From contig JAJTHZ010000078.1 in the NCBI GenBank assembly GCA_021299185.1, positions 1 to 33,888 of the forward strand: 33,888 nucleotides of DNA. The letters run 5' to 3'. Made by a program: the position numbers and the translations under genes. This document shows, piece after piece, positions 7,111-16,400 of this stretch; within the stretch, counting starts at the first letter, position 1; each line of letters begins with the position of its first letter. The notes beneath the pieces are model-generated. The model was not told the DNA's origin and searched no databases. It saw only the letters and a list, made by a program, of their open reading frames with translations. Origin of the DNA: Lysobacteraceae bacterium (GTDB lineage Bacteria; Pseudomonadota; Gammaproteobacteria; Xanthomonadales; Ahniellaceae).

Positions 7111-9210
7111 TCAGGTCAGGGCATCGAACGCGGCGCCGAGGGCGCCGCCATAGGCGAGGTGGCGGCCCGCGGGCAGGCAGCGCGGCAGGCCACCGAGTCC
7201 CACCTCGCGCACCGCCGCCGTGGCCTCGGCCACCGGCGCGGGCTCGCCGAGGAAGGCCGCGAGGGACGCCAGCACCGCGGCCGGATCGCTGACCGCCGCA
7301 TCGCCGGACACCACCAGCACGTCGTCGGCGCCGAGCGCGGCAGCGGCGGCATCGAGGTGGGCACGCAGCCGCGCCAGGCGCTGGGCCGCGCCTTCGAGGT
7401 CGCCGTCGGCGCAGCGCCAGCCCGGCGCGCAGCCGAACGCCAGCCAGTTGAGGAAGCCGTCGCGCGGCTCGCGCCGCACCACGATCGCGCGCACGCGGCC
7501 GAAGGCGGCCAGCGCGTGCGGCAGCGCGCGCGCGTCGAGCGCCGGCAGCCAGTCGACCAGCCGCGCGTCGGCCGGCACGTTGGCGCGCTCCAGCGGGCGG
7601 GCGTACTTGCGCGCGAACAGGCGCGCGAGGTCGGCATCGACGCCGCCGCGGGCCTCGTCCGGCGTGAAGCCGTCGGTGCGCGGCGTGCCGCCGATGCGGT
7701 CGGACAGCAGGCGCACGCCCGGCAGCAGGCCGAGCAGGCGCGCGACGCTCTCCACGCCGTCGCCCGGTGCGCCGAGCAGCAGCGCGGCCGGCGCCCGCGC
7801 GCCGGCCACCGGCGTGATTTGGCGCGCGCGCGCGGCCTCGTCGACGATCGCCGCGGCGATAGGCATCGGCAGGTCGGGCAGCGGGCCCGCGCCGGCCTCG
7901 CGGTGGCCGTCACGCCACGCGTCGACCGCGGCCGAGGTTTCGCCCACTGCGTCGTGCGCGGTGCCCAGCGCCATCGCGCGCAGGCGCTTCTGCGCGGGAT
8001 TGAGCGTGGCCGGATCGAGTGCCTGCGCCTGCGCGATCGCCTCGCGCGGCGCGCCCTCGCGCAGCGCGGCGCGCGCCAGCATGAGGCGCGCACCGGGGTG
8101 CTGAGGGTCCTTGCCGCGCAGGATCTCGGCCTCGGCCTTGGCGTCGTCGTGGCGGCCGATCAGTTCCAGCAGGGCCGCCAGCCCGGCGCGCGCCGCGCGA
8201 TCCTCGGGATTGCGGTACAGCACGAAGCGCCACGCCTCGCGCGCCTCGTCGGCCAGCCCGGCCTCGGCGCAGCAGGTGGCGAGGCTGTGGCGCGCCTCGA
8301 GGTCGTCGGGCGCCAGCCGCACGGCCTCGCGCCAGGCGCCGATCGCCTCGCGCAGCAGGCGCAGGCGCGTCAGGCACCAGGCCAGGGCGGCGACCACGCG
8401 CGGCTGGCCCGCGCGGGCTTCCAGTGAATCGCGGTAGAAGGTGGTGGCGCGGCCGAGGTCGCCGCGCGCGCGGAACACGTCGCCCATCATCGCCAGCGCG
8501 GGCGCACGCTGCTCGGGCACGGCGAGCAGCACCTTGAGGTGCTCCTGCGCCTCGTCGAAGCGCTTGCCGTACATCAGCGCCTCGGCCAGAACGATGCGCG
8601 CGGCGTGGAAGTCCGGCTTGAGCCGCAGCGCGTTGCCGAGCGCCTGCTCGGCGAAGGCCGTCATGCCCTTGGACAGATAGGCACGACCGAGGCTGGCCTG
8701 CGGCGCGGGATCGGCGGGGAACAGTTCGGCGGCGCGCGTGAGGTACTTGATCGCGCCGTCGGTGTCGCCGCGGGTGAGCAGCAGGTTGCCCTGGCCGACC
8801 AGCACGTCGACGCGCTCGCCGCCGGCACGGCCGGCCAGCTTGAACTGCTCGTCGGCGCGCGCCGTGTCGCCCTGCATCAGGGCGATCTGCGCCAGCGCGC
8901 CGTAGGCGCCGGTCAGGTTGGGGTCGAGGCGCAGGGCGGTCTCGAAATCCGCGCGCGCGGCGTCCAGCATGCGCGCGTGCAGTTCGATCCCGCCGAGGGT
9001 CATGTAGTAGGGCGCGCGGTCGGGCGCGAGCTCGATCGCACGCCGCACCAGTTCCACCGCCTCACGCGCATCGCCGCGCTGGCGGCGCACCATGCCCAGC
9101 AGGTGCAGGGTCTCGGGATCGTCCGGGTTGAAGGTCAGCAGCTCGCGGTAGCGCTGCTCGGCCTCTTCCAGCCGGCCCTGTTTGTGCAGTTCGAGGATCT
9201 CTTCCAGCAT
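7111..9210 (-). CDS. TPR protein with degenerate sulfotransferase-like C-terminal domain
   Basis: A 699-residue protein. Residues 1 to about 430 are a series of tetratricopeptide-like helix pairs (for example A..Y..LL...PDDPETLHLLG and A..LGRAYLSKG...A). The last 250 residues resemble the sulfotransferase domain of TPR-sulfotransferases. A strand-loop-helix (LLLGAPGDGVESVARLL, near 477-493) sits where the PAPS 5'-phosphate loop should be, and RREPRDGFLNWLAFG (near 579-593) sits where the 3'-phosphate RDPRD segment should be. The loop lacks the usual R-S-G-T/S-T residues, so PAPS binding is doubtful. The start is uncertain: the frame is open to 9360, but the TPR region begins at the ATG at 9210, which has no clear ribosome site. 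It is divergent from the small secreted protein gene and upstream of the PEBP gene. Confidence 0.8.
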   Translation of the reverse strand: MLEEILELHKQGRLEEAEQRYRELLTFNPDDPETLHLLGMVRRQRGDAREAVELVRRAIELAPDRAPYYMTLGGIELHARMLDAARADFETALRLDPNLTGAYGALAQIALMQGDTARADEQFKLAGRAGGERVDVLVGQGNLLLTRGDTDGAIKYLTRAAELFPADPAPQASLGRAYLSKGMTAFAEQALGNALRLKPDFHAARIVLAEALMYGKRFDEAQEHLKVLLAVPEQRAPALAMMGDVFRARGDLGRATTFYRDSLEARAGQPRVVAALAWCLTRLRLLREAIGAWREAVRLAPDDLEARHSLATCCAEAGLADEAREAWRFVLYRNPEDRAARAGLAALLELIGRHDDAKAEAEILRGKDPQHPGARLMLARAALREGAPREAIAQAQALDPATLNPAQKRLRAMALGTAHDAVGETSAAVDAWRDGHREAGAGPLPDLPMPIAAAIVDEAARARQITPVAGARAPAALLLGAPGDGVESVARLLGLLPGVRLLSDRIGGTPRTDGFTPDEARGGVDADLARLFARKYARPLERANVPADARLVDWLPALDARALPHALAAFGRVRAIVVRREPRDGFLNWLAFGCAPGWRCADGDLEGAAQRLARLRAHLDAAAAALGADDVLVVSGDAAVSDPAAVLASLAAFLGEPAPVAEATAAVREVGLGGLPRCLPAGRHLAYGGALGAAFDALT

Positions 9211-9371
9211 GGCGGCGGCGGCGCGGCGCGGGTCCGCGGTCTCGAAAAAGGGGCCGGCATTGTGCCAGTTCCGGCTGCTGAACGCCGGGCAACGGGCGCC
9301 GAACGCCGGGTCGGCGCGGCGCCTGGCCGCGCGTTGGAGCGTGGGCAACCCCCCAACCACGGAGCCCCGCC

Positions 9372-9695
9372 ATGAAGACCCTCGCCGCCACCCTGCTCGC
9401 CCTCGCCGCGCTGGCCGCCGTTGCGCCCGCCGCCGCCCACCCGCATGCGCGCGGCATCGACGCCCGCCAGCACGTGCAGGCGCAGCGCATCGGTGCCGGC
9501 GTGGTGCAGGGCCGGCTCACGCGCTGCGAGGCCGCCCGGCTGGGCCACCGCGCCGCGCGCATCGAAGGACGCGAGCGCGCCTATCGCGCGAGTTGGGGCC
9601 TGCAGCCGGTGGAGCGCCGCGACCTCAACCGGCGCCTCGATGCCCTATCGCACGACATCCGCGAGCAGCGGATCGATGGCAACGGGTGTTTCTGA
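9372..9695 (+). CDS. small secreted protein, 107 residues
   Basis: An N-terminal signal peptide (MKTLAATLLALAALAAVAPAAA, cleavage probably before HPHARG) leads to a mature protein of about 84 residues. The mature part has a repeated pattern: RQHVQAQRIGAGVVQGRLTRCEAARLGHRAARI, then E..Y.ASWGLQPVERRDLNRRLDALSHDIREQRID. This resembles a family of short proteobacterial periplasmic proteins with two EF-hand-like helix-loop-helix halves of the form G-x-LT-x-x-E-x-x-RL. The calcium-loop Asp residues are poorly kept, so metal binding is doubtful. GGAG lies about 7 nt before the ATG. A REP pair follows its stop and probably ends transcription. Confidence 0.8.
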   Translation: MKTLAATLLALAALAAVAPAAAHPHARGIDARQHVQAQRIGAGVVQGRLTRCEAARLGHRAARIEGRERAYRASWGLQPVERRDLNRRLDALSHDIREQRIDGNGCF

Positions 9696-9723
9696 AGCGG
9701 GAACGACGCGGCACAAGGGTTTT

Positions 9724-9793
9724 TGTGGGAGCCGCTTCAGCGGCGACTGCGGCATCGCCCAGCGCCGCAGTCGCCGCTGAAGCGGCTCCCACA
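9724..9793. repeat. REP inverted pair (type B), probable bidirectional terminator
   Basis: Perfect 30-nt arms at 9724-9753 and 9764-9793 flank a 10-nt loop. Each arm holds GTGGGAGC-CGCTTCAGCG-GCGACTGCGGC. It lies between two convergent stop codons (9695 and 9808), where a long hairpin could end transcription from both sides. The same type recurs at 16568-16635. Confidence 0.85.
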
Positions 9794-9807
9794 CGCGCCG
9801 GTGCGCC

Positions 9808-11382
9808 TTACGGCGACACCGGCGGATACACGTAGCTCGAGCCCGGGCCCAGCGGCAGTTCCAGCGCCATGTAGCCGGCGAGGAACAGCGACCACAGCAC
9901 CAGGAACGAGATCGAGAACGGGATCATCAGCGCCACCACGGTGCCGATGCCGGTGTTGCGCACGTACTTCTGGCAGAACACCACCACCAGCGGGAAGTAG
10001 GGCATCAGCGGGGTGATGATGTTGGTGCTGGAGTCGCCGATGCGGTACGCGGCCTGCGTCAGGTCGGGCGAAATGCCGAGCTGCATCAGCATCGGCACGA
10101 AGATCGGCGCCAGCAGCGTCCACTTGGCCGATGCCGAGCCGATCAGGATGTTCACGGTGGTGGTCAGCAGGGTGATGCCGAGCAAGGTCACCGGCACCGG
10201 AAGGCTGGCGGCCTTGAGGAACTCCGCGCCCTCCACCGCCAGCAGCACGCCGAGGTTCGACCGGCTGAACAGCCAGATGAACTGCGCGCAGAAGAACACC
10301 AGCACCAGGTAGTAGCCCATCCCGGACATCGCCTTGCTCATGCCCGCGATCACGTCCTTGTGCGTCTTCACGGTGCCGGCGGCGATGCCGTAGGTCACTC
10401 CGGGGACCAGGAACAGGATGAAGATCAGGGGCACGATCGACTTCATCAGCGCCGCGTCGTTGGCGGTCAGCGAGCCGTCGGTGCCGCGCCACACCGAATC
10501 GCCCGGCAGCGCGGCGAGCGTGAACACGGCCGCAGCGAGCACCATCGCGCCGAGCGCGAGCCACATTGCGCGGCGCTCGACGGGCTTCAGCGGCTCGAAG
10601 GTCGGCATCTGCGAGGTATCGCCGTCGACCGCGGTCGAGCGCACCAGGCGCGGCTCGATCACGCGATCGGTGAGCACCCAGACCACCACCACCACCAGGA
10701 TCGACGACGAGGCCGTGAACCAGAGGTTGTTGACCGGGCTGACCTGGTGCGCGGGATCGAGGATCTGCGCGGCCGCCATCGTGATGTTGCTGAGCATCGG
10801 GTCGAGGCTGGTCGGCACGATGAAGGTCGCGCTGTAGGCGCCCGACACCGCGGCGAACGCGGCCGCGATGCCGGCCAGCGGATGGCGTCCTGCGGCATAG
10901 AAGATCACGCCGGCGAGCGGGATCACCAGCACGTAACCGGCGTCCACCGCGTAGTGCGAGAGGATGGCCACGAAGGCCACCATCGGGGTCAGCATCGACT
11001 TCACCGTGACCTGCATCAGCGCGCGCAGAACCGCGTTGATGAAGCCGGTGTGCTCGGCGATGCCAAGCCCCAGCATCGAGACCAGCACCACGCCCAGCGG
11101 CGCGAAGGTCACGAAGGTGTTGACCATCGCCGAGAAGAATGCGGTGATCGACTCGCCGTCGAGCAGGTTGTTGATCACCAGCGGCGCCTTGCTGCGCGGG
11201 TCGATCACCTCCCAGGTGACGCCCGACAGCGCCCACGACAGCACCGCGACGACGCCCATCAGCAGCACGAACAGCAGCGCGGGGTCGGGCAGCTTGTTGC
11301 CCACGCGCTCGATCCAGTCGAGCACGCGTTGCAGGCGGGTGGGGCCGGCGGACGCGGCGACGTCGGAGGGGGTTGCGCTCAT
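9808..11382 (-). CDS. AbgT-family transporter
   Basis: A 524-residue inner-membrane protein with about a dozen hydrophobic helices, the size of AbgT/MtrF proteins. Family signatures are the N-terminal ERVGNKLPDPALLFVLLM, HYAVDAGYVLVIPLAG, AAVSGAYSATFIVPTSLDP and the late STNIITPLMPYFPL. E. coli AbgT takes up p-aminobenzoyl-glutamate and related family members export sulfonamides, so either folate-breakdown uptake or antimetabolite efflux is possible; no abgAB genes lie nearby. The start at 11382 (MSATPSDV) is chosen because it precedes the conserved LQRVLDWIERVG segment; the open frame farther upstream is a low-complexity Arg/Ala stretch. The ribosome site is weak. It is divergent from the SRPBCC gene. 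Confidence 0.93.
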   Translation of the reverse strand: MSATPSDVAASAGPTRLQRVLDWIERVGNKLPDPALLFVLLMGVVAVLSWALSGVTWEVIDPRSKAPLVINNLLDGESITAFFSAMVNTFVTFAPLGVVLVSMLGLGIAEHTGFINAVLRALMQVTVKSMLTPMVAFVAILSHYAVDAGYVLVIPLAGVIFYAAGRHPLAGIAAAFAAVSGAYSATFIVPTSLDPMLSNITMAAAQILDPAHQVSPVNNLWFTASSSILVVVVVWVLTDRVIEPRLVRSTAVDGDTSQMPTFEPLKPVERRAMWLALGAMVLAAAVFTLAALPGDSVWRGTDGSLTANDAALMKSIVPLIFILFLVPGVTYGIAAGTVKTHKDVIAGMSKAMSGMGYYLVLVFFCAQFIWLFSRSNLGVLLAVEGAEFLKAASLPVPVTLLGITLLTTTVNILIGSASAKWTLLAPIFVPMLMQLGISPDLTQAAYRIGDSSTNIITPLMPYFPLVVVFCQKYVRNTGIGTVVALMIPFSISFLVLWSLFLAGYMALELPLGPGSSYVYPPVSP

Positions 11383-11744
11383 GGGGGCTCGCGGGGCTGT
11401 GGGCGGCGGGGTAACCCGTCCGGAGGCGCGACGTTCCGCACGCGGGCGTGACGATTTCGTGAGGCCGCTGCGCCGCGCAGGCGCTGGCGCCCTCACGGCG
11501 GGCCCGCCGACGCGCCGGTCCAAGACCTGCGCGAGCACCGACCTGGGCCGCGCGGCGGCACGACCGGCAGGGCGACCGGCGGCCCGGGCATCGGGCCCCC
11601 GCATGCCGGTGCGGCGTCTGTTTCGCGGGTTCGCCAGCGCGCCTCGGCGCTGCCGCCGCCATCGCCCGCGGGCGCGGCCCATGCGCGGCCTCGGCGCCGG
11701 CGCTAGCATCCGCCGCGCAGGGGTCCACACCGGGAGGGTGCGCC
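11383..11744. promoter_or_regulatory. divergent intergenic region between AbgT-type and SRPBCC genes
   Basis: This 362-nt GC-rich gap should hold promoters for both flanking genes. On the + strand TAGCAT at 11704-11709 is a plausible -10 element for the gene starting at 11745, with GGGAGG as ribosome site just before the ATG. I cannot name a convincing -35. Open frames through the gap are Arg/Ala-rich and look non-coding. No repeat element is seen. Confidence 0.3.
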
Positions 11745-12785
11745 ATGCGTCTGCTCAAGGTCCTGTTTTTCGGCGTGGCGGCGCTGCTGGTCGCGGCGAT
11801 CGGCACCGCTTTCTTCCTGCCCGCCCAGGTGGCGACCGAACGCAGCATCGTGATCGACCGCGCGCCCTCGATGGTGCACGCGGTGGTCGACTCGTTCGCG
11901 CTGTTCAACCGCTGGTCGCCGTGGGCCGAGCTCGACCCGAACACGCGCTACACCTTCGAGGGCCCGGAGCGCGGCGTGGGCGCGTCGATGTCCTGGGCCA
12001 GCGACGATCCCAGCGTGGGCAGCGGCACGCAGACGATCACCGCCTCGACGCCCGGCGAGCGGGTCGAGACCGCACTCGACTTCGGCGACTTCGGCACCTC
12101 CCGCGCCGTGCTGTCGATCGCGCCGGAAGGCGAGGGCAGCAAGGTCACCTGGCGCTTCGAGACCGAGCTGCCGATCACCTTCGACGGCAAGTTCTTCTTC
12201 GGCGTGCTCGGCCGCTGGTTCGGCCTGACCATGGCCGAGGCGATCGGCAGGGACTACGACAAGGGTCTCGGCAAGCTCAAGGCCCTGCTGGAGGGCATGC
12301 CGCGCGCCGACATCGCCGGCCTGGAAGCGGTGGTGCTCGACGTCGCCGCCCAGCCCGCCTACGTGGTGCCGGGCCTGTCCTCGGGCACCGACAGCGCGTC
12401 GTCCAGCCCGGTCCTGGGCGCAGCCTACGGCGAGATCGTGGCGCTGGCGCAGGCCAGCAACATCAAGCTCGCCGGCCCGCCCTACACGGTCATCCGCGGG
12501 CACTCGGGCGACCAGTGGCAGTACGACGCCGGCATCCCGGTCGACCGCAACGACGTGCCGCCGACCGGTCGCATCACGGCCACCCGGACCCATGCCGGCA
12601 AGGTGGTCGATTTCCGCCATCTGGGCGCGTACGACACGCTCGATGCCACCCATGCCAAGGCCGAGGCCTGGCTCGCCACGCGCGGGCTCACCGCGGGCGA
12701 ACCACGGATGGAGATCTACGTCAGCGACCCGGTCAGCACGCCGGCCGCCGAGGTGGTGACCCTGGTGCGCATCCCGGTGCGCTGA
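11745..12785 (+). CDS. membrane-anchored SRPBCC (START-like) protein with GyrI-like C-terminus
   Basis: A 346-residue protein. Residues 1-24 form a hydrophobic N-terminal segment (signal anchor). About 30-180 is an SRPBCC/polyketide-cyclase-like domain (IVIDRAPSMVHAVVDSFALFNRWSPW, later VTWRFETELP and GRWFGLTMAEAIGRDYDKGLGKLKALLEG). About 190-346 resembles the GyrI/AraC-effector-binding fold (PAYVVPGLS, AYGEIVALAQASNIKLAGPPYTVI, ending VVTLVRIPVR). The pair of domains suggests binding of a small hydrophobic or cationic ligand at the inner membrane; the ligand is unknown. GGGAGG lies 7 nt before the ATG. Its last 53 nt overlap the convergent DUF559 gene. Confidence 0.85.
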   Translation: MRLLKVLFFGVAALLVAAIGTAFFLPAQVATERSIVIDRAPSMVHAVVDSFALFNRWSPWAELDPNTRYTFEGPERGVGASMSWASDDPSVGSGTQTITASTPGERVETALDFGDFGTSRAVLSIAPEGEGSKVTWRFETELPITFDGKFFFGVLGRWFGLTMAEAIGRDYDKGLGKLKALLEGMPRADIAGLEAVVLDVAAQPAYVVPGLSSGTDSASSSPVLGAAYGEIVALAQASNIKLAGPPYTVIRGHSGDQWQYDAGIPVDRNDVPPTGRITATRTHAGKVVDFRHLGAYDTLDATHAKAEAWLATRGLTAGEPRMEIYVSDPVSTPAAEVVTLVRIPVR

Positions 12786-13122
12786 GGCGGGCTGCGGCGA
12801 GGATCGCCGCCAGCGCGGCCGCGCGCTGGAGCAGGACCTCGCGATCCCAAAGCCGAAACACGCGCAGTCCGTGCCGTTCCAGGAACGCGGTGCGTGCCGC
12901 ATCGTAGCGGTGCGCGTCGAGATGCTGGCCGCCGTCGAGCTCGACGACCAGCCGGCATTCGATGCAGGCAAAGTCAACCGTGTAGCGCCCGATGGCATGC
13001 TGGCGCCGGAACTTGAGGCCCGCGAGTCGGCGGTTGCGCAGGTGGAACCACAGCGCGTGCTCGGCATCCGTGCTGTCGCGACGGAGCAGGCGTGCGAATT
13101 CGCGCGGTGGAAGACGATGCAT
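12733..13122 (-). CDS. DUF559 family protein (Vsr/PD-(D/E)XK-like nuclease)
   Basis: A 129-residue protein with the DUF559 pattern: ARLLRRDSTDAEHALWFHLRNRRL, then GLKFRRQHAIGRYTVDFAC, and the core VVELDGGQH. Asp50, Glu61 and Asp63 are the likely metal-binding residues of a PD-(D/E)XK or very-short-patch-repair-like fold. Family members are predicted DNA endonucleases; few have been tested. An in-frame ATG lies 10 codons upstream, but the start at 13122 has AAAGGAA at good spacing. Its 3' end overlaps the convergent SRPBCC gene by 53 nt, and both proteins look intact through the overlap. Upstream is the 172-bp repeat element. Confidence 0.85.
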   Translation of the reverse strand: MHRLPPREFARLLRRDSTDAEHALWFHLRNRRLAGLKFRRQHAIGRYTVDFACIECRLVVELDGGQHLDAHRYDAARTAFLERHGLRVFRLWDREVLLQRAAALAAILAAARLSAPGCAPGSPPRRPAC

Positions 13123-13188
13123 GGCGATTCCTTTCACTGGGGCCGGCGGCACTCCTGGCCACGGTTCGCGGAGTCCAGCGCGGGTTCG

Positions 13189-13360
13189 CCCCTCACCCCT
13201 TCCCCCTCCCCGCTGCGCAGGGCGAGGGGTTCAGTGCGCCCGGGCGCCGTGGTCTCGGGCGCGCGCCAATGGGCGCCAGGGGCGACCCGAACGTGCGGGC
13301 CCCATCAACCTGAAGGATCCCCTCTCCCCGCGCAGCGGGGAGAGGGGCAGGGGTGAGGGG
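13189..13360. repeat. 172-bp palindromic element with 12-bp terminal inverted repeats
   Basis: The element begins CCCCTCACCCCT and ends AGGGGTGAGGGG, a perfect 12-bp terminal inverted pair. Inside each end is a further palindrome (CCCCGCTGCGCAGGGCGAGGGG on the left and CTCTCCCCGCGCAGCGGGGAGAG on the right). The middle is unique sequence with no open frame of note. It resembles the CCCTCTCCC-type repeats common between xanthomonad genes and could be a non-autonomous mobile element or a paired REP. It fills the gap between the DUF559 and BNR-protein genes. Confidence 0.6.
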
Positions 13361-13407
13361 CGGACGTGCCGCATCCCCGATTGCCGCGACCCGCAGCGCC
13401 GGCGCGA

Positions 13408-16400
13408 TCAGCCCTTGGGCTTGCGGTTGGCCCGCGCACGCGGCGCGGGCTCGACCACCGCCGGCGTGCCGGCCCAGCCGTGCTTGCCGCGCACCTTCGG
13501 CGGTGCCTTGGCGCGTGGCTTGCGCGGCTCGGGGGCCTTGATCTCGAGCGCGGTCTCGGCCTTCGCATCGTCCATCGCGACCACGATCGTGTACTTGCCC
13601 GGCAGCGCGTACAGGCGATGCCCGAGGCGCACCGACTCCGCGTACGGCGTGCGCGCGAGTTCGCCCTCGGTGGCGGCGGGCGTCTTGGCGTCCTTGGCGC
13701 GCTTGTCGTTGGCGAACGTCTCGGCCGCCAGCGCCAGTTGCTGGTCGACCAGCACGTCCCAGGCGTAGGCGTTCACCCCGGCCTTCGCATCGAGCGCGAT
13801 CTCGCGCAACGGCTGCGCGTTCTCGTCGAGCACGCGCAAGGTGGCCTTGCCGTCGGCCTTGGCCCAGAACGTGCCCGCGACCTCGGGGCGATAGGCCGCG
13901 TCGTCGTACCACCACACCGGCTTGCTGCGCCAGCCACGGTCGGCCTGCAGCGGGGTCAGCGGGAACACGTGCACGGCCTTGCCGCGCACCTCGGCCGTGA
14001 GGTCCTGCACCGGCAGCACGTCGACGATCCAGGCGCTGCGGCCGTGGGTGCCGATGACCAGCTCGCGCTCGCGCGGGTGCACGATCATGTCGTGCACCGG
14101 CACGTTGGGCAGGTTCTGCTGCAGGCTCAGCCAGTTCGCACCGCGGTCGAGCGAGACGTACACGCCGCGATCGGTGCCGACGTACAGCACCTCGGCGTTC
14201 TGCGGGTCCTCGCGCACCACGTTGATCGGGCTCGGCGGCAGGCCGCGACCGATCTCGCGCCAGGTCTTGCCGGCATCGTCGGTGGCGTACAGGTACGGCG
14301 CGATGTCGTCCTGGCGATACCCGTTGAGCGACACGTAGGCGCGCTTCACATCCACGCGCGAGGCCTCGACCCGCGTGACCCAGCGCCCGGCCGGCAGGCG
14401 CGCGTCCACGCGCCGCCACTCCACGCCGCCGTCGTCGGTGAACCACACGTGGCCGTCGTCGGTGCCGGCCCAGATCGTGCCGAAGGCGAGCGGCGACTCG
14501 CTGAAGGTGGTGATGGTGGCGAACGGCACGTCGCCGCGCTGCGTCGCGGTGGTCAGGTCGGGGCTGATCGGCGTCCAGGTCTCGCCGCGGTCCATCGAGC
14601 GGAACAGGCGGTTGGCGCCGAAGTAGACGATGTCCGGGTTGTGCTCGGACAGGCGCACGGGCGTGGCCCAGTTGTAGCGCAGCGGCGCATCCTCGATCGA
14701 CGGCCGCGGGCGCACTTCCTGGCCGTCGCTGCGCCGGTACCAGCCGAACTGGTAGCCGGTGTAGACGGTCTTGTTGTCGCGCGGGTCGACCGCGACGTAC
14801 ATGCCGTCGCCGCCGCCGATGGTGCGCCAGTCCTGGCCGCGCTCCCAGTCGGTCTTCGACGAGCCGACCATGGTGCCGTTGTCCTGCAGGCCGCCGTAGA
14901 CGTTGTAGGGCTCCGCACCGTCGACCATGATCGTGTAGAACTGCCCGACCGGCTGCGCGTCGAGCTTGAGCCAGGTCTTGCCGCCGTCGTAGCTGACGTC
15001 CACGCCGCCGTCGTTGCCGACGATCATGCGCTGCGGGTACGCGGGGTCGATCCAGTGCGCGTGGTAGTCGACGTGCACGTCCTCGTCGTGATTGCCGACC
15101 CAGGTCCTGCCGCCGTCGTCGGAGCGCACCATCGGCACGCCGACGATGAACACCCGCTCCGGGTCGTCGGGCGCGACGCGGATGGTGCCGAAGTAGTAGC
15201 CGTAGGTGAAGGTCACCTCGGTGATCGGCTGCTCGTGGGTGCGCCGCCAGGTGGCGCCGGCGTCGTCCGAGCGCCACACCTCGAGGCCGCGGATGTCGGT
15301 GTCGAACAGGTTGGCGTTGCCGTCGGTGAGGCGCGCGACCAGTTGCGCGATGGTGATCTCGTCGTTCTTCACCATCTCGACCAGCTTCTTCGCATCGAGG
15401 CTGTTGTCGAGGTCGGAGGAGCGGATGAAGGTCTCGATCTCCTCCGGGTCCTGGCGCAGGAACTCCTCCTTGCTCATCCGGCGCAGGCGCTTGGGCGACA
15501 GCGGGCGCTCGCCGAGGTCCTGCAGGGCCTCGGGCAGCGGGCCCTGGTGGTCGATCGAGGCGTAGATCGTGCGCGGCTGGCTCGGCGAGACGCTGAGCCC
15601 GATGCGGCCGATCTCCGCGCCGCGCGGGAAGCCCTCGAGGCGCGTCCAGTTGCGGCCGCCGTCGGTCGACTTCCACAACCCGGAGCCGACGCCGCCCTCG
15701 ACGAAGTTCCACGGGGTGCGCGAGCGCTCCCAGGTCGCGGCGTAGAGCACGTCGGGTTCCGACGGCGCGGACGCGATTTCGATCGCGCCGGTCCATTCGT
15801 TCTCGCCCTTCAGCGTGTGCTCCCACTTCGCACCACCGTCCCAGGTGCAGAACACGCCGCGCTGGCCGCCGGTGGTGTACTGCTTGCCGAGCGCGGCCAC
15901 GCACAGGTGCTCGCCGTTGGTCGGGTTCACCCACACGTTGCCAATGCGGTCGGTGTCGGCCAGCCCGACGTGGCGGAAGGTCTTGCCGCCGTCGTCGGAG
16001 CGGAACAGGCCCAGCCCGCCGTAGTTGGAGCGCGCCGAGTTCGGCTCGCCGGTGCCCACCCACAGCCGCTGCGGGTTGTTCGGATCGACCGCGATGTCGC
16101 CGATCACCGTGGTCGGCAGGTAGTCCGTCAGCGGTTCGAAGGTGACGCCGTTGTTGGTGGTCTTCCACACCCCGCCGGTGGCGTAGGCGACGTAGAAGCC
16201 ATACGGCTGGCCGGGGATGTTCTCGACGTCGACCACGCGGCCGCCCTGGCCGGTGGGCCCGATCGAGCGCCACTGCAGGCCGTGGAAGGGCGAAGCATCG
16301 CGCAATGCCTCGTGCTGGCGCACCGCCGCCCAGCGCTGGGCGTCGGTGGCCGGGTCCTGCGGCTTCGGCCGCGCCTGCGCGGCGCCGGCGCCGAGCGCGC

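Noticed and set aside
9211-9360. Upstream extension of the TPR protein by 50 codons
   Set aside because: The extra residues are low-complexity and would start 12 nt from the divergent secreted-protein gene; the TPR region starts cleanly at 9210.
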